From Pseudomonas piscis (lineage in GTDB: Bacteria; Pseudomonadota; Gammaproteobacteria; Pseudomonadales; Pseudomonadaceae), in the NCBI RefSeq assembly GCF_009380155.1, contig NZ_WHUV01000006.1:62001-126000 (forward strand): DNA of 64,000 nt. The letters are read 5' to 3'. The notes beneath the pieces are model-generated. The model had not been told where the DNA came from and did not search any database. It was given only the letters and a program-made list of their open reading frames with translations. Shown in pieces: positions 8,023 through 18,018 of this stretch. The stretch's first letter is position 1. Each line of letters starts with the position of its first letter. Position numbers and translations under genes: made by a program.

Positions 8023-9114
8023 ATTAAACCGCTTTTCGCCAAAGGCCCCTCATTGGGCGTGCGCCTCCTCGTGCTGGTCGTGCTGTCGATCACGCTGATG
8101 GTGGTCGACGCGCGCTTCACACTGCTCAAGCCGGTGCGTAGCCAGATGTCGCTGGTGCTGATGCAGTCCTACTGGATCACCGATCTGCCGCAACGGCTAT
8201 GGCAAGGCGTGGCCAGCCAATTCGGCAGTCGCACCGAACTGGCCGCTGAAAACGAAAAACTCAAGACCGAGAACCTGCTGTTGCAGGGGCGCCTGCAGAA
8301 GCTTGCTGCCCTGACCGAGCAGAACGTACGTCTGCGCGAGCTGCTCAATTCCTCGGCACTGGTCAACGAAAAGGTCGAAGTGGCCGAGTTGATCGGCATG
8401 GACCCCAATCCCTTCACCCACCGCATCCTGATCAACAAGGGTGAGCGCGACGGCGTGTTCCTCGGCCAACCGGTGCTCGATGCCCGGGGCCTGATGGGCC
8501 AGGTAGTGGAGCTGATGCCCTATACCTCGCGCGTCCTGTTGCTCACCGACACCACCCACAGCATTCCCGTGCAGGTCAATCGCAACGGCTTGCGCGCCAT
8601 CGCCAGCGGCACCGGCAATCCGGAGCGCCTGGAACTGCGCCATGTGGCCGATACCGCAGACATCAAGGAAGGCGACCTGCTGGTCAGCTCCGGCCTGGGG
8701 CAGCGTTTCCCCGCCGGCTACCCGGTGGCCACCGTCAAGGAAGTGATCCACGACTCCGGCCAGCCGTTCGCTATCGTTCGCGCGGTGCCCACCGCGGCGT
8801 TGAACCGCAGTCGCTACCTGCTGCTGGTGTTCAGCGATTCGCGTACCGCCGAAGAGCGCGCCAATGATGCGGCCCAGGCCCAGGAGGCCCAGGACCAGCA
8901 AGGTGGCGTCGTTGTGCCGGCCACGGTCGCCAAGCCCGCGGCAGCGCCTGCACCTGCAGCGGCCGCACCGGCCAACGCTCCTGCGGCAACTCCGGCGACC
9001 CCGGTCAAGCCCGCGGCCCATGCTCCGGCCAAGCCGGTCCACAAACCCGTGGTGAAACCGGCAGCCGCCAAGCCGCCAGCCGCAGCGCCGGCCACCACCG
9101 GAGGAAGAGAATAA
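8023..9114 (+). CDS. mreC: Rod shape-determining protein MreC, probable ATT start
   Basis: A periplasmic scaffold of the elongasome, about 363 residues. A short cytoplasmic N-terminus precedes a membrane helix (LLVLVVLSITLMVV), a coiled coil (about residues 65-105) and the beta-barrel MreC core. An unusually long Ala/Pro/Lys-rich tail of about 80 residues, probably disordered, ends the protein. The frame offers TTG at 8053 without a ribosome site. ATT at 8023 follows GGGAGGAG by 6 nt and adds the family-like IKPLFAKGPS, so I prefer it. The stop overlaps the mreD start (TAATG). Confidence 0.9.
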   Translation: MKPLFAKGPSLGVRLLVLVVLSITLMVVDARFTLLKPVRSQMSLVLMQSYWITDLPQRLWQGVASQFGSRTELAAENEKLKTENLLLQGRLQKLAALTEQNVRLRELLNSSALVNEKVEVAELIGMDPNPFTHRILINKGERDGVFLGQPVLDARGLMGQVVELMPYTSRVLLLTDTTHSIPVQVNRNGLRAIASGTGNPERLELRHVADTADIKEGDLLVSSGLGQRFPAGYPVATVKEVIHDSGQPFAIVRAVPTAALNRSRYLLLVFSDSRTAEERANDAAQAQEAQDQQGGVVVPATVAKPAAAPAPAAAAPANAPAATPATPVKPAAHAPAKPVHKPVVKPAAAKPPAAAPATTGGRE

Positions 9115-9605
9115 TGGCGGGCACTACCTATTCGAATAACGGCTGGATCGTCTGGCTGACATTCCTGGTGGGCATGTTGCTCAGCGTGTCGCCGATGCCG
9201 CAGTTCATGGAGATCCTGCGGCCCCTGTGGCTGGCCTTGCTGCTGGCATTCTGGAGCCTGGCCCTGCCGCACAAGGTGGGCATGGTCACTGCCTGGTGCC
9301 TGGGGCTGGCCATGGATGTGCTGTATGGCACGTTGCTGGGACAGAACGCGTTGATCCTGACCCTGATCACCTTCCTGGTGCTGTCCTTGCAGCAGCGCCT
9401 GCGGATTTTCCCGATGTGGCAGCAGAGCCTGGTGATCCTGGTGATCTTCGGCCTGGCGCAGCTGGTGCAACTCTGGCTCAGTGCCCTGACCGGCAACCGC
9501 CAGCCGACCCTGGCGGTGGTCCTGCCAGCCCTGGTCAGCGCCCTGTTGTGGCCTTGGGTCAGCTTCGGCCTGCGCGGTTTGCGCCGGCGTTTCAAGATCA
9601 ACTGA
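9114..9605 (+). CDS. mreD: Rod shape-determining protein MreD
   Basis: A 163-residue inner-membrane protein with five to six helices, the usual MreD size. It partners MreC in the elongasome that directs lateral cell-wall synthesis. Its ATG overlaps the mreC stop by one base (TAATG), indicating coupled translation. A positively charged C-terminus (LRGLRRRFKIN) faces the cytoplasm. maf follows 43 bases later. Confidence 0.95.
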   Translation: MAGTTYSNNGWIVWLTFLVGMLLSVSPMPQFMEILRPLWLALLLAFWSLALPHKVGMVTAWCLGLAMDVLYGTLLGQNALILTLITFLVLSLQQRLRIFPMWQQSLVILVIFGLAQLVQLWLSALTGNRQPTLAVVLPALVSALLWPWVSFGLRGLRRRFKIN

Positions 9606-9648
9606 GCCGGTCAGGCATTGGCCCGCACCTCGACAGGGAGATGTCTTG

Positions 9649-10245
9649 ATGAATCCGCTCTACCTCGCTTCTGGTTCACCGCGTCGGCGTGAACTGCTCA
9701 CCCAGATCGGCGTGCCGTTCACTGTCATCGGCGCGGACATCGATGAAACCCCGCTGGCCGCCGAAGCCCCTGCCGCCTATGTCGAACGCCTGGCCCGTGG
9801 CAAGGCGGCGGCCGGTCGCGCGGCACTGGCCAGCGATTCCACGGCCTGTGTCCTGGGCGCCGATACCGCAGTGGTGCTCGATGGCCGCATCCTCGGCAAA
9901 CCGCGGGACCAGGCCGACGCCCTGGAGATGCTCATGGCGCTTTCCGGGCGCGAGCACGAGGTACTGACGGCAGTCGCCCTGCTCGACGGTCAGCGCAGTC
10001 AGGCGCGGGTGGTGCGCAGCCTGGTGCGGTTGCGCTCGATCAGCGAACAGGAGGCGACGCGCTACTGGGCCAGCGGCGAACCCCGGGACAAAGCCGGCGG
10101 TTATGCGATCCAGGGGCTTGCAGCGGTGTTTGTGGCAGGGCTCAATGGCAGCTATTCCGCCGTGGTCGGCTTGCCAGTGTGCGAAACCGCAGAGCTGCTC
10201 GGTGATTTCGGCATTTCCTGCTGGCAAGACGTTCCAGCGCAATAA
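9649..10245 (+). CDS. Maf-like nucleotide pyrophosphatase (YhdE type)
   Basis: A 198-residue Maf/Ham1-fold protein. YhdE-type Maf proteins hydrolyse dTTP/UTP and modified nucleotides. The hallmark SGSPRRRELL lies at residues 8-17, with the acidic catalytic stretch ADIDET (about 29-34) and VLGADTAVVLDG (about 66-77) further on. The ATG at 9649 was chosen over the TTG at 9646; an AGGGAG site sits 8 nt upstream. It lies downstream of mreBCD, a conserved arrangement in gammaproteobacteria. Confidence 0.93.
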   Translation: MNPLYLASGSPRRRELLTQIGVPFTVIGADIDETPLAAEAPAAYVERLARGKAAAGRAALASDSTACVLGADTAVVLDGRILGKPRDQADALEMLMALSGREHEVLTAVALLDGQRSQARVVRSLVRLRSISEQEATRYWASGEPRDKAGGYAIQGLAAVFVAGLNGSYSAVVGLPVCETAELLGDFGISCWQDVPAQ

Positions 10246-10301
10246 GGCATTCAATCCGACCCATGCGGCCCTCCATGAACACGTCCGAACGAGACCTTGC
10301 C

Positions 10302-11759
10302 ATGAGTGAAGAGATCCTGATCAACATCACACCGATGGAGTCGCGGGTGGCGGTGGTCGAAAACGGCGTGCTGCAGGAGGTCCACGTCGAGCGTACCCAG
10401 CGTCGCGGAATCGTCGGCAATATCTACAAGGGCAAGGTGGTGCGGGTCCTGCCCGGCATGCAGGCGGCCTTCGTCGACATCGGCCTGGACCGCGCGGCCT
10501 TCATCCATGCCTCGGAAATCTCCAGCCGCGAGGGCACGGCGGTGGAGAGCATCAGCGCCCTGGTCCATGAGGGGCAGAGCCTGGTGGTACAGGTCACCAA
10601 GGACCCCATCGGCACCAAGGGCGCGCGCCTGACCACCCAGCTGTCAATCCCGTCGCGCTACCTGGTGTACATGCCGCGTACCGCCCATGTCGGCATTTCG
10701 CTGAAGATCGAGGACGAGGCCGAGCGCGAGCGCCTCAAGCAGGTGGTCAGCGATTGCGTGGCCCAGGAGGGAATCCAGGAGGCCGGCGGCTTCATCCTGC
10801 GCACCGCCGCCGAAGGCGCCGGCGCCGACGAGATCATGATGGACATCCGCTACCTGCGCAGGCTCTGGGACCAGATTGGCGCACAGATCAAGACCATCGG
10901 TGCACCCAACGTGATCTACGAGGACCTGGGCCTGGCCCTGCGTACCTTGCGTGACCTGGTGAGCCCGAAGATCGAGAAGATCCGTATCGACTCCCGGGAA
11001 ACCTTCCAGAAGACCACGCAGTTCGTTGCCGAGTTGATGCCGGAAATCGCCGACCGCCTGGAGCACTATCCGGGCGAACGGCCGATCTTCGACCTGTACG
11101 GGGTCGAGGACGAAATCCAGAAGGCCCTGGAGCGCAAGGTACCGCTCAAGTCCGGCGGCTACCTGGTGGTGGACCCGGCCGAGGCCATGACCACCATCGA
11201 CGTCAACACCGGTGCGTTCGTCGGCCATCGCAATCTGGAAGAGACCATCTTCAAGACCAACCTGGAGGCGGCGACAGCCATCGCCCGCCAGCTGCGCCTG
11301 CGCAACCTGGGTGGGATCATCATCATCGACTTCATCGACATGGAAGACGAAGAGCACCAGCGCCAGGTGTTGCGGACCCTGGAGAAACAGCTGGAGCGCG
11401 ATCACGCCAAGACCAACATCATCGGCATCACCGAGCTGGGACTGGTGCAGATGACCCGCAAGCGCACTCGGGAAAGTCTGGAACAGGTACTCTGCGAGCC
11501 CTGCAGCAGCTGTCAGGGGCGGGGTAAGTTGAAAACCCCGGAAACCGTCTGTTACGAGATATTCCGCGAAATCCTCCGTGAGGCCCGGGCCTACCAGGCC
11601 GAAGGTTATCGGGTACTGGCCAACCAGAAGGTGGTCGACCGCCTGCTCGATGAAGAGTCGGGCAATGTCGCGGAGCTGGAAGGTTTCATCGGTCGCACCA
11701 TCAGGTTCCAGGTCGAAACCATGTATTCCCAGGAACAATACGACGTGGTGCTGCTCTGA
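10302..11759 (+). CDS. rng: Ribonuclease G
   Basis: A 485-residue RNase E/G family endoribonuclease that matures the 5' end of 16S rRNA and degrades mRNA. The S1 domain occupies about residues 35-125 (GNIYKGKVVRVLPGMQAAFVDIG). The catalytic DNase-I-like subdomain has Asp in TTIDVNTGAF (about 303) and IIIIDFIDM (about 346). The zinc-link cysteines (EPCSSCQGRG) are near residue 405. There is no RNase E C-terminal scaffold. The start at MSEEILINITP matches the family; longer frames to 10263 are unlikely. Confidence 0.96.
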   Translation: MSEEILINITPMESRVAVVENGVLQEVHVERTQRRGIVGNIYKGKVVRVLPGMQAAFVDIGLDRAAFIHASEISSREGTAVESISALVHEGQSLVVQVTKDPIGTKGARLTTQLSIPSRYLVYMPRTAHVGISLKIEDEAERERLKQVVSDCVAQEGIQEAGGFILRTAAEGAGADEIMMDIRYLRRLWDQIGAQIKTIGAPNVIYEDLGLALRTLRDLVSPKIEKIRIDSRETFQKTTQFVAELMPEIADRLEHYPGERPIFDLYGVEDEIQKALERKVPLKSGGYLVVDPAEAMTTIDVNTGAFVGHRNLEETIFKTNLEAATAIARQLRLRNLGGIIIIDFIDMEDEEHQRQVLRTLEKQLERDHAKTNIIGITELGLVQMTRKRTRESLEQVLCEPCSSCQGRGKLKTPETVCYEIFREILREARAYQAEGYRVLANQKVVDRLLDEESGNVAELEGFIGRTIRFQVETMYSQEQYDVVLL

Positions 11760-11834
11760 TTCCGCGTGTTCTACATGATTGGAAACGGCTGGCTTCAGCT
11801 TTTTGCATGACATTTGCCATGGGAGCCAACTGAC

Positions 11835-14800
11835 ATGGAGCGGCTGATCCGCTTGTTCACCACACTGGTCCGCTGGGGACTGGGCCTCTGTACGCTGGCA
11901 CTGGTGGCGACCGCCCTGTACGTCAGCCTGGGCCGGGAACTGACGCCGCTGGTAGCCGAGTACCAGGCCGAGGTCGAGGCCAAGGTCCAGGACGCCGTCG
12001 GCCTGCCGGTGCATATCGGCAGCCTGGAGGGGCGCTGGAGCGGCCTGTCGCCGATCCTCCTGGCCCATGACGTGATGGTGGGCGAGGGCGCCAATGCCCT
12101 GCGCCTGGATCGGGTCAGCGTCGCCCCGGACATGCTCGGTAGCCTCTTGGCCCGCGACTTGCGGATCGGCCACCTGGAGCTCAGCGGCCTGAGCCTGAGC
12201 TTCAAGGAAGGCGCGGACGGCCAATGGCAGCTCGAAGGCCTGCCGGTGCAGCAAGACCAGCCCATGGAGCCGGAGCAACTGTTGTCGCGCCTGCAGCAAC
12301 TGGCGGAACTCTCGGTGCTGGACAGTCAGGTCACCCTGTTGCCCCGTGACCACCAGCCCATCGCCTTGTCGTATGTCGGCCTCAATTTGCGCAGCGGATC
12401 CAGCCGCCAACGCCTGGACCTGCGCCTGAACCTGCCGGACGGCCAGCCCCTGGCCCTGAGCTTGCGCACGCGGATCCGCGCCGAGGCCTGGCGCGATGCC
12501 CAGGCCGACCTGTACCTGAGCCTGCCGCAGAGCGACTGGGCGCGTTGGCTGCCACCGCGCCTGACCCAGCAATGGAAGTTCTCGGAGCTCAAGGCCGGCG
12601 GCGAGCTATGGCTCAGCTGGGGCCAGCGCACCGTGCAGAGCGCAGCGCTGCGCCTCAATGCACCGCAACTGACCGGTGCCTACGCCGCGCGTACCCCGGT
12701 GACCCTGAAGAACCTGGCGCTCAACGCCAATCTGCAGCGCAATGCCCAGGGCCTCGAGGTGCAGTTGGACTCCCTGGCCTTGAACCTGGGCCAGACCCGC
12801 TGGGAGTCGCGCCTGCAATTGCAACAGCGCAATACCGGCGAGCAGAACGAAGAACTCTGGCACCTGCAGGCCGACCGCCTGGACCTGGCGCCCATCACCC
12901 CGATCCTCGATGCGCTGGCACCTTTGCCCGAGGGCGTAGCCACGGCTGTCGACCACCTGAAGGTCACGGGCGGGCTGCGCAATGTACTGCTGGACTACCG
13001 GCCCCAGGCCACGGGCGATGAGCGCCTGAGTTTCGCCGCCAACCTCGATCGTGTCGGTTTCGATGCCTATCACGGCGCTCCTGCTGCACGTAACGTCAGC
13101 GGCAGCATCAGCGGCAACCTGGGCAAGGGCGAGCTGCGCATGGACAGCAAGGACTTCTCCTTGCACCTGTACCCGATCTTCGCCAAGCCTTGGCAGTACA
13201 TCCAGGCCAACGCGACGCTGACCTGGAAGCTCGACCAGGAAGGCTTCACCCTGATCGCTCCGTATCTCAAGGTGCTGGGCGAGGAAGGCAAGATCGCCGG
13301 CGACTTCCTGATCCGCCTGCACTTCGATCATGCCCAGGAAGACTACATGGACCTGCGGGTCGGCCTGGTGGACGGCGATGGGCGCTATACCGCCAAGTAC
13401 CTGCCCCAGGTGCTCAACCCGGCGGTGGATGAATGGCTGCGCACGGCGATCCTCAAGGGTGCGGTGGACCAGGGGTTCTTCCAGTACCAGGGCTCGCTGA
13501 ACCACGACGCCATCGAGGCCGCGCGCAGCATCAGCCTGTTCTTCAAGGTGCATGATGCCGAGCTGGCCTTCCAGCCGGGCTGGCCGCACCTGACCAAGGT
13601 CAACGGCGACGTGTTCATCGAAGGCAGCCGGGTGCGCATCGTCGCCAGCAAGGGCCAGTTGCTCGATACCAAGGTGCACGATGTGTTCGTCAACATCCCC
13701 CATGCGCCGGACGGGCAAAGCTCGCACATGTACATCGACGGCGATTTTGCCGGTGGCCTGGGCGATGGCCTGAAGATCCTCCAGCAGGCTCCGATCGGCA
13801 CCGCCTCGACCTTCGCAGGGTGGCAGGGCGAGGGCGACCTGCAAGGCAAGGTGGACCTGGATATCCCCCTGGCCAAGGGCGAAGAGCCGAAGATCGTGGT
13901 GGATTTCAAGACCGACAAGGCCCGTCTCAAGCTCAGCGAACCGCCGCTGGAGCTGACCCAGCTCAAGGGCGACTTCCGCTTCGACAGCGCCAAGGGCTTG
14001 AGTGGCGAAGGGATCAGTGCCCAGGCATTCGAGCGGCCGCTGACGGCGCAGATCTTCGCCGATGGCCGCGCCGGCAAGCTCAATACCCGGGTGGTGGCCA
14101 AGGGACAGGTGGCGGTCAAGAAGCTTACCGACTGGTTGCAGGTCAGCCAGCCATTACCGGTGTCTGGCGAGTTGCCGTTCCAGTTGCAGCTGAACCTCGA
14201 TGGCGCCGATAGCCAGCTGATGGTCAGTTCCAGCCTCAAGGGCGCCGCGGTGGACCTGCCGGCACCATTCGGCATGTCCGCCAATACCGGGCGCAACAGC
14301 GTGTTTCGCATGACCTTGCAAGGTGCCGAGCGTCGCTACTGGTTCAGTTACGGCGACCTGGCGGGCTTCACCTTCGCCGCCCCCAATGGCAAGTTCGCCG
14401 AAGGCCGGGGGGAGTTGTTCCTCGGTGGCAGCGAAGCCCAGTTGCCGACGGTCAAGGGCCTGCGGGTGCGAGGCGTGTTGTCGGAGCTGGATGTCGAGCC
14501 CTGGAAGGCCCTGGCCGACCGCTATGCCGGGCAAGACCCAGGAGGCAGCGCCAAGCAGCTGCTCAGCAGTGCGGACTTCAAGGTCGGCAAGCTCACGGCC
14601 TTCGGCAGCACCCTGGACCAGGTCAACTTGTTGCTGACCCGCAAGTCCAGCGCCTGGGAGCTGCAGATCGATAGCCAGCAGGCCAAGGGCAATGTCGGTA
14701 TTCCCGATGCCAAGGCGGCGCCCATGGCCATCGACATGCAGTACGTCCGCCTGCCGGCTGTCGACCCGACGGTCCAGGCCGATGAAAACGCCCCTGACCC

Positions 14801-15638
14801 CCTGGCATCGGTGGATCCCAAGAATGTGCCGCCGCTGGACATCTCCATTGCCCAGCTGTTCCAGGGCCCGGACCTGATTGGCCGTTGGGCGCTCAAGGTC
14901 CGGCCTACACCCAAGGGCATGTCGTTCAATGGCTTGAACCTTGGACTCAAGGGTATGTTGCTCGAAGGCGAGGGTGGCTGGGAGGGGCAGGCGGGTGCCA
15001 GCAGCAGTTGGTACCGGGGACGCATCGGCGGCAAGAACCTGGCTGATGTACTCAAGGGCTGGGGCTTTGCCCCTACCGTCACCAGCGAGGACTTTCACTT
15101 GGACGTCGATGGCCGTTGGCCCGGTTCGCCGGCCTGGGTTGGCTTGAAGCGTTTCTCCGGCAGCCTCGATGCGACCCTGAACAAGGGGCAGTTCGTCGAG
15201 GTCGAGGGCGGCGCCCAGGCCCTGCGGGTATTCGGCTTGCTCAATTTCAACTCCATTGGCCGGCGCTTGCGCCTGGACTTCTCCGACCTGTTCGGCAAGG
15301 GCCTGAGCTACGACCGGGTACGGGGCGTGCTGGCGGCCAGCAACGGGGTGTATGTCACCCGTGAGCCCATCGCGCTCACCGGGCCATCGAGCAACCTGGA
15401 GCTCAACGGCACCCTGGACATGGTGGCCGACCGGGTGGACGCCAAGCTGCTGGTGACCCTGCCGGTGACCAACAACCTGCCGATCGCCGCCCTGATCGTC
15501 GGGGCGCCGGCGGTGGGTGGCGCGCTGTTCCTGATCGACAAGCTGATCGGCGATCGCGTGGCGCGGTTCGCCAGCGTCAAGTACAACGTCAAGGGGCCGT
15601 GGAAAGAGCCGAAGATCACCTTCGACAAGCCGTTTTGA
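11835..15638 (+). CDS. yhdP: YhdP family AsmA-like envelope protein (DUF3971)
   Basis: A 1267-residue giant with one N-terminal membrane helix (about residues 10-32) and a long periplasmic region of repeated beta-sheet modules, ending in an AsmA-like C-terminal block. In enterobacteria, YhdP with TamB and YdbH bridges the inner and outer membranes and carries phospholipids outward. The length matches the family. I chose the ATG at 11835 because GGGAG lies upstream and the hydrophobic helix follows. It sits directly after rng, as in other gammaproteobacteria. Confidence 0.92.
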   Translation: MERLIRLFTTLVRWGLGLCTLALVATALYVSLGRELTPLVAEYQAEVEAKVQDAVGLPVHIGSLEGRWSGLSPILLAHDVMVGEGANALRLDRVSVAPDMLGSLLARDLRIGHLELSGLSLSFKEGADGQWQLEGLPVQQDQPMEPEQLLSRLQQLAELSVLDSQVTLLPRDHQPIALSYVGLNLRSGSSRQRLDLRLNLPDGQPLALSLRTRIRAEAWRDAQADLYLSLPQSDWARWLPPRLTQQWKFSELKAGGELWLSWGQRTVQSAALRLNAPQLTGAYAARTPVTLKNLALNANLQRNAQGLEVQLDSLALNLGQTRWESRLQLQQRNTGEQNEELWHLQADRLDLAPITPILDALAPLPEGVATAVDHLKVTGGLRNVLLDYRPQATGDERLSFAANLDRVGFDAYHGAPAARNVSGSISGNLGKGELRMDSKDFSLHLYPIFAKPWQYIQANATLTWKLDQEGFTLIAPYLKVLGEEGKIAGDFLIRLHFDHAQEDYMDLRVGLVDGDGRYTAKYLPQVLNPAVDEWLRTAILKGAVDQGFFQYQGSLNHDAIEAARSISLFFKVHDAELAFQPGWPHLTKVNGDVFIEGSRVRIVASKGQLLDTKVHDVFVNIPHAPDGQSSHMYIDGDFAGGLGDGLKILQQAPIGTASTFAGWQGEGDLQGKVDLDIPLAKGEEPKIVVDFKTDKARLKLSEPPLELTQLKGDFRFDSAKGLSGEGISAQAFERPLTAQIFADGRAGKLNTRVVAKGQVAVKKLTDWLQVSQPLPVSGELPFQLQLNLDGADSQLMVSSSLKGAAVDLPAPFGMSANTGRNSVFRMTLQGAERRYWFSYGDLAGFTFAAPNGKFAEGRGELFLGGSEAQLPTVKGLRVRGVLSELDVEPWKALADRYAGQDPGGSAKQLLSSADFKVGKLTAFGSTLDQVNLLLTRKSSAWELQIDSQQAKGNVGIPDAKAAPMAIDMQYVRLPAVDPTVQADENAPDPLASVDPKNVPPLDISIAQLFQGPDLIGRWALKVRPTPKGMSFNGLNLGLKGMLLEGEGGWEGQAGASSSWYRGRIGGKNLADVLKGWGFAPTVTSEDFHLDVDGRWPGSPAWVGLKRFSGSLDATLNKGQFVEVEGGAQALRVFGLLNFNSIGRRLRLDFSDLFGKGLSYDRVRGVLAASNGVYVTREPIALTGPSSNLELNGTLDMVADRVDAKLLVTLPVTNNLPIAALIVGAPAVGGALFLIDKLIGDRVARFASVKYNVKGPWKEPKITFDKPF

Positions 15639-15696
15639 GCATCTGCGGCTTGCGTCCATGGAGTAGCATGGCGCTCTACCCAATATGGAGTTCGCC

Positions 15697-16536
15697 ATGT
15701 CCCTTGCGGTGATTCAAATGGTCAGCCAGAGCGATGTGCTGGCCAATCTGGCACAGGCTCGCGGCCTGTTGGAGCGAGCCGCTGCCGGCGGGGCGAAGCT
15801 GGCGGTGCTGCCGGAAAACTTCGCCGCCATGGGCCGCCGGGACATGGCCGCCGTCGGGCGTGCCGAAGCCCTGGGCGAAGGTCCGATCCTGCCCTGGTTG
15901 AAACAGGCCGCCCGCGACCTCAGGTTATGGATAGTCGCCGGTACCTTGCCGTTGCCACCCCAGGACCAGCCCGAGGCCAAATCCAATGCCTGCTCGCTAC
16001 TGGTGGATGACCAGGGGCAAGTGGTGGCTCGCTACGACAAGCTGCACCTGTTCGATGTCGACGTGGCGGACAATCGCGGGCGCTATCGCGAATCCGATGA
16101 CTATGCTCATGGGAACCGGGTGGTGGTGGCGGATACGCCGGTGGGGCGTTTGGGGCTGACAGTCTGCTACGACCTGCGTTTTCCCGAGCTCTACAGCGAA
16201 TTGCGCGCTGCCGGGGCAGAGCTGATCACCGCACCCTCGGCCTTTACCGCCGTGACCGGGGCCGCCCATTGGGAGGTGCTGGTACGAGCCCGGGCCATCG
16301 AGACCCAGTGCTACGTGCTGGCGGCGGCCCAGGGCGGAGTGCACCCCGGCCCCCGCGAGACCTACGGGCATGCGGCGATCGTCGACCCTTGGGGGCGGGT
16401 GCTGGCCGAGCAGGAGCAGGGCGAAGGCGTGCTGCTGGCCGAGCGTGACAGCAGCGAACAGGCGTCCATCCGGGCGCGGATGCCGGTGTTCAGCCACCGG
16501 CGCATTTTCTCGCAAGGCGTTCAACGGCTTGCATAA
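15697..16536 (+). CDS. Carbon-nitrogen hydrolase (nitrilase/Nit family)
   Basis: A 279-residue nitrilase-superfamily enzyme with the complete Glu-Lys-Cys triad: Glu40 (VLPENFA), Lys115 (RYDKLHLFD) and Cys157 (LTVCYDLRFPELY). The sequence resembles Nit2/YbeM-type omega-amidases, including deaminated-glutathione amidase, more than true nitrilases. The ATG at 15697 is preceded by GGAG at 6 nt; the earlier ATG at 15685 contains that ribosome site and was rejected. Likely cytoplasmic; the exact substrate cannot be read from the sequence. Confidence 0.9.
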   Translation: MSLAVIQMVSQSDVLANLAQARGLLERAAAGGAKLAVLPENFAAMGRRDMAAVGRAEALGEGPILPWLKQAARDLRLWIVAGTLPLPPQDQPEAKSNACSLLVDDQGQVVARYDKLHLFDVDVADNRGRYRESDDYAHGNRVVVADTPVGRLGLTVCYDLRFPELYSELRAAGAELITAPSAFTAVTGAAHWEVLVRARAIETQCYVLAAAQGGVHPGPRETYGHAAIVDPWGRVLAEQEQGEGVLLAERDSSEQASIRARMPVFSHRRIFSQGVQRLA

Positions 16537-16562
16537 GTACGACGAATTTAAGGCCAAAGCAT

Positions 16563-18005
16563 ATGAGCGGGTTGTTGTCCTCAGTCAGTGAACATCTTCT
16601 AGCCCCTGGCGGCGTGACCATCGAAAGCCTGCAAGGCGTGCTGGGCGACCTGGCAGGTCCGGGCATCGATGCTGCCGACCTGTACTTCCAGGGGCAGATC
16701 TCCGAGTCCTGGTCCCTGGAGGACGGGATCGTCAAGGAAGGCAGCTTCAACCTCGACCAGGGTGTCGGGGTGCGCGCCCAGTCCGGCGAGAAGACCGGTT
16801 TTGCCTATAGCAACGCCATCACCCTGGAGGCCCTGGGCCAGGCCGCTCGCGCGGCGCGTTCGATTTCCCGGGCCGGGCAGAACGGCAAGGTGCAGGCGTT
16901 TTCTACCCAGGACGTGGCACAACTGTATGCCCCGGACAATCCGCTGGAGGTCATCAGTCGTGCCGAGAAGGTCGAACTGCTCAAGCGCGTTGACGCTGCG
17001 ACCCGAGCCCTGGACCCACGTATCCAGCAGGTCAGCGTGAGCATGGCCGGGGTCTGGGAACGGATCCTGGTGGCTTCCACCGATGGTGGTTTGGCGGCGG
17101 ACGTACGGCCGCTGGTGCGCTTCAACGTCAGCGTCATCGTCGAGCAGAACGGCCGGCGCGAGCGCGGTGGCCATGGCGGTGGCGGGCGTACCGACTACCG
17201 TTATTTCCTCAGCGAGGACCGGGCCATGGGTTACGCCCGCGAGGCGCTGCGCCAGGCGCTGGTCAACCTGGAAGCGATTCCGGCTCCAGCCGGCACCTTG
17301 CCCGTGGTACTGGGCTCCGGTTGGTCCGGGGTGCTGCTGCACGAAGCCGTGGGCCACGGCCTGGAGGGCGACTTCAACCGCAAGGGCAGTTCGGCCTACA
17401 GCGGCCGGATTGGCGAGATGGTCGCCTCCAAGCTGTGCACCATCGTCGACGACGGCACCCTGGCCGAGCGCCGTGGCTCGCTTAGCGTGGACGATGAAGG
17501 CACTCCCACCCAGTGCACCACGTTGATCGAGAACGGCGTGCTCAAGGGCTACATGCAGGACAAGCTCAACGCGCGCTTGATGGGCGTGGCGCGCACCGGC
17601 AACGGTCGCCGCGAGTCCTACGCACACCTGCCGATGCCACGCATGACCAACACCTACATGTTGGGTGGCGAAAGCGATCCGGCGGAAATCATCGCCTCGG
17701 TGAAGAAGGGCATCTACTGCGCCAACCTCGGCGGCGGCCAGGTGGATATCACCAGCGGCAAGTTCGTGTTCTCCACCAGCGAGGCGTACCTGATCGAGGA
17801 CGGCAAGATCACCGCGCCGGTCAAGGGGGCGACCCTGATCGGCAATGGCCCGGAAGCCATGAGCCGGGTATCGATGGTGGGCAACGACCTGTCCCTGGAC
17901 AGTGGCGTCGGCACCTGCGGCAAGGACGGGCAGTCCGTACCGGTAGGCGTCGGCCAGCCAACTTTGAAGATCGATGCGATCACGGTGGGTGGCACAGGGG
18001 CGTGA
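16563..18005 (+). CDS. tldD: Metalloprotease TldD
   Basis: A 480-residue TldD subunit of the TldD/TldE (PmbA) heterodimeric metalloprotease, which degrades unfolded peptides and in some bacteria matures microcin B17 or degrades CcdA. The zinc site HEAVGHGLEGD lies near residues 260-270. Its partner pmbA is close by at 18692, separated by the convergent darP. It starts 26 bases after the hydrolase and is probably co-transcribed. Confidence 0.96.
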   Translation: MSGLLSSVSEHLLAPGGVTIESLQGVLGDLAGPGIDAADLYFQGQISESWSLEDGIVKEGSFNLDQGVGVRAQSGEKTGFAYSNAITLEALGQAARAARSISRAGQNGKVQAFSTQDVAQLYAPDNPLEVISRAEKVELLKRVDAATRALDPRIQQVSVSMAGVWERILVASTDGGLAADVRPLVRFNVSVIVEQNGRRERGGHGGGGRTDYRYFLSEDRAMGYAREALRQALVNLEAIPAPAGTLPVVLGSGWSGVLLHEAVGHGLEGDFNRKGSSAYSGRIGEMVASKLCTIVDDGTLAERRGSLSVDDEGTPTQCTTLIENGVLKGYMQDKLNARLMGVARTGNGRRESYAHLPMPRMTNTYMLGGESDPAEIIASVKKGIYCANLGGGQVDITSGKFVFSTSEAYLIEDGKITAPVKGATLIGNGPEAMSRVSMVGNDLSLDSGVGTCGKDGQSVPVGVGQPTLKIDAITVGGTGA

Positions 18006-18018
18006 TTGGGCAAGGGAC

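Noticed and set aside
8864..9112. The Ala/Pro/Lys-rich 3' end of mreC as a possible repeat or frameshift
   Set aside because: The frame is continuous to a stop that overlaps mreD, and codon use is normal. It is a disordered tail, variable in length in MreC proteins.
10644..12572. A 642-codon frame opposite rng and the start of yhdP
   Set aside because: It crosses two real genes and has biased composition typical of reverse-frame shadows.
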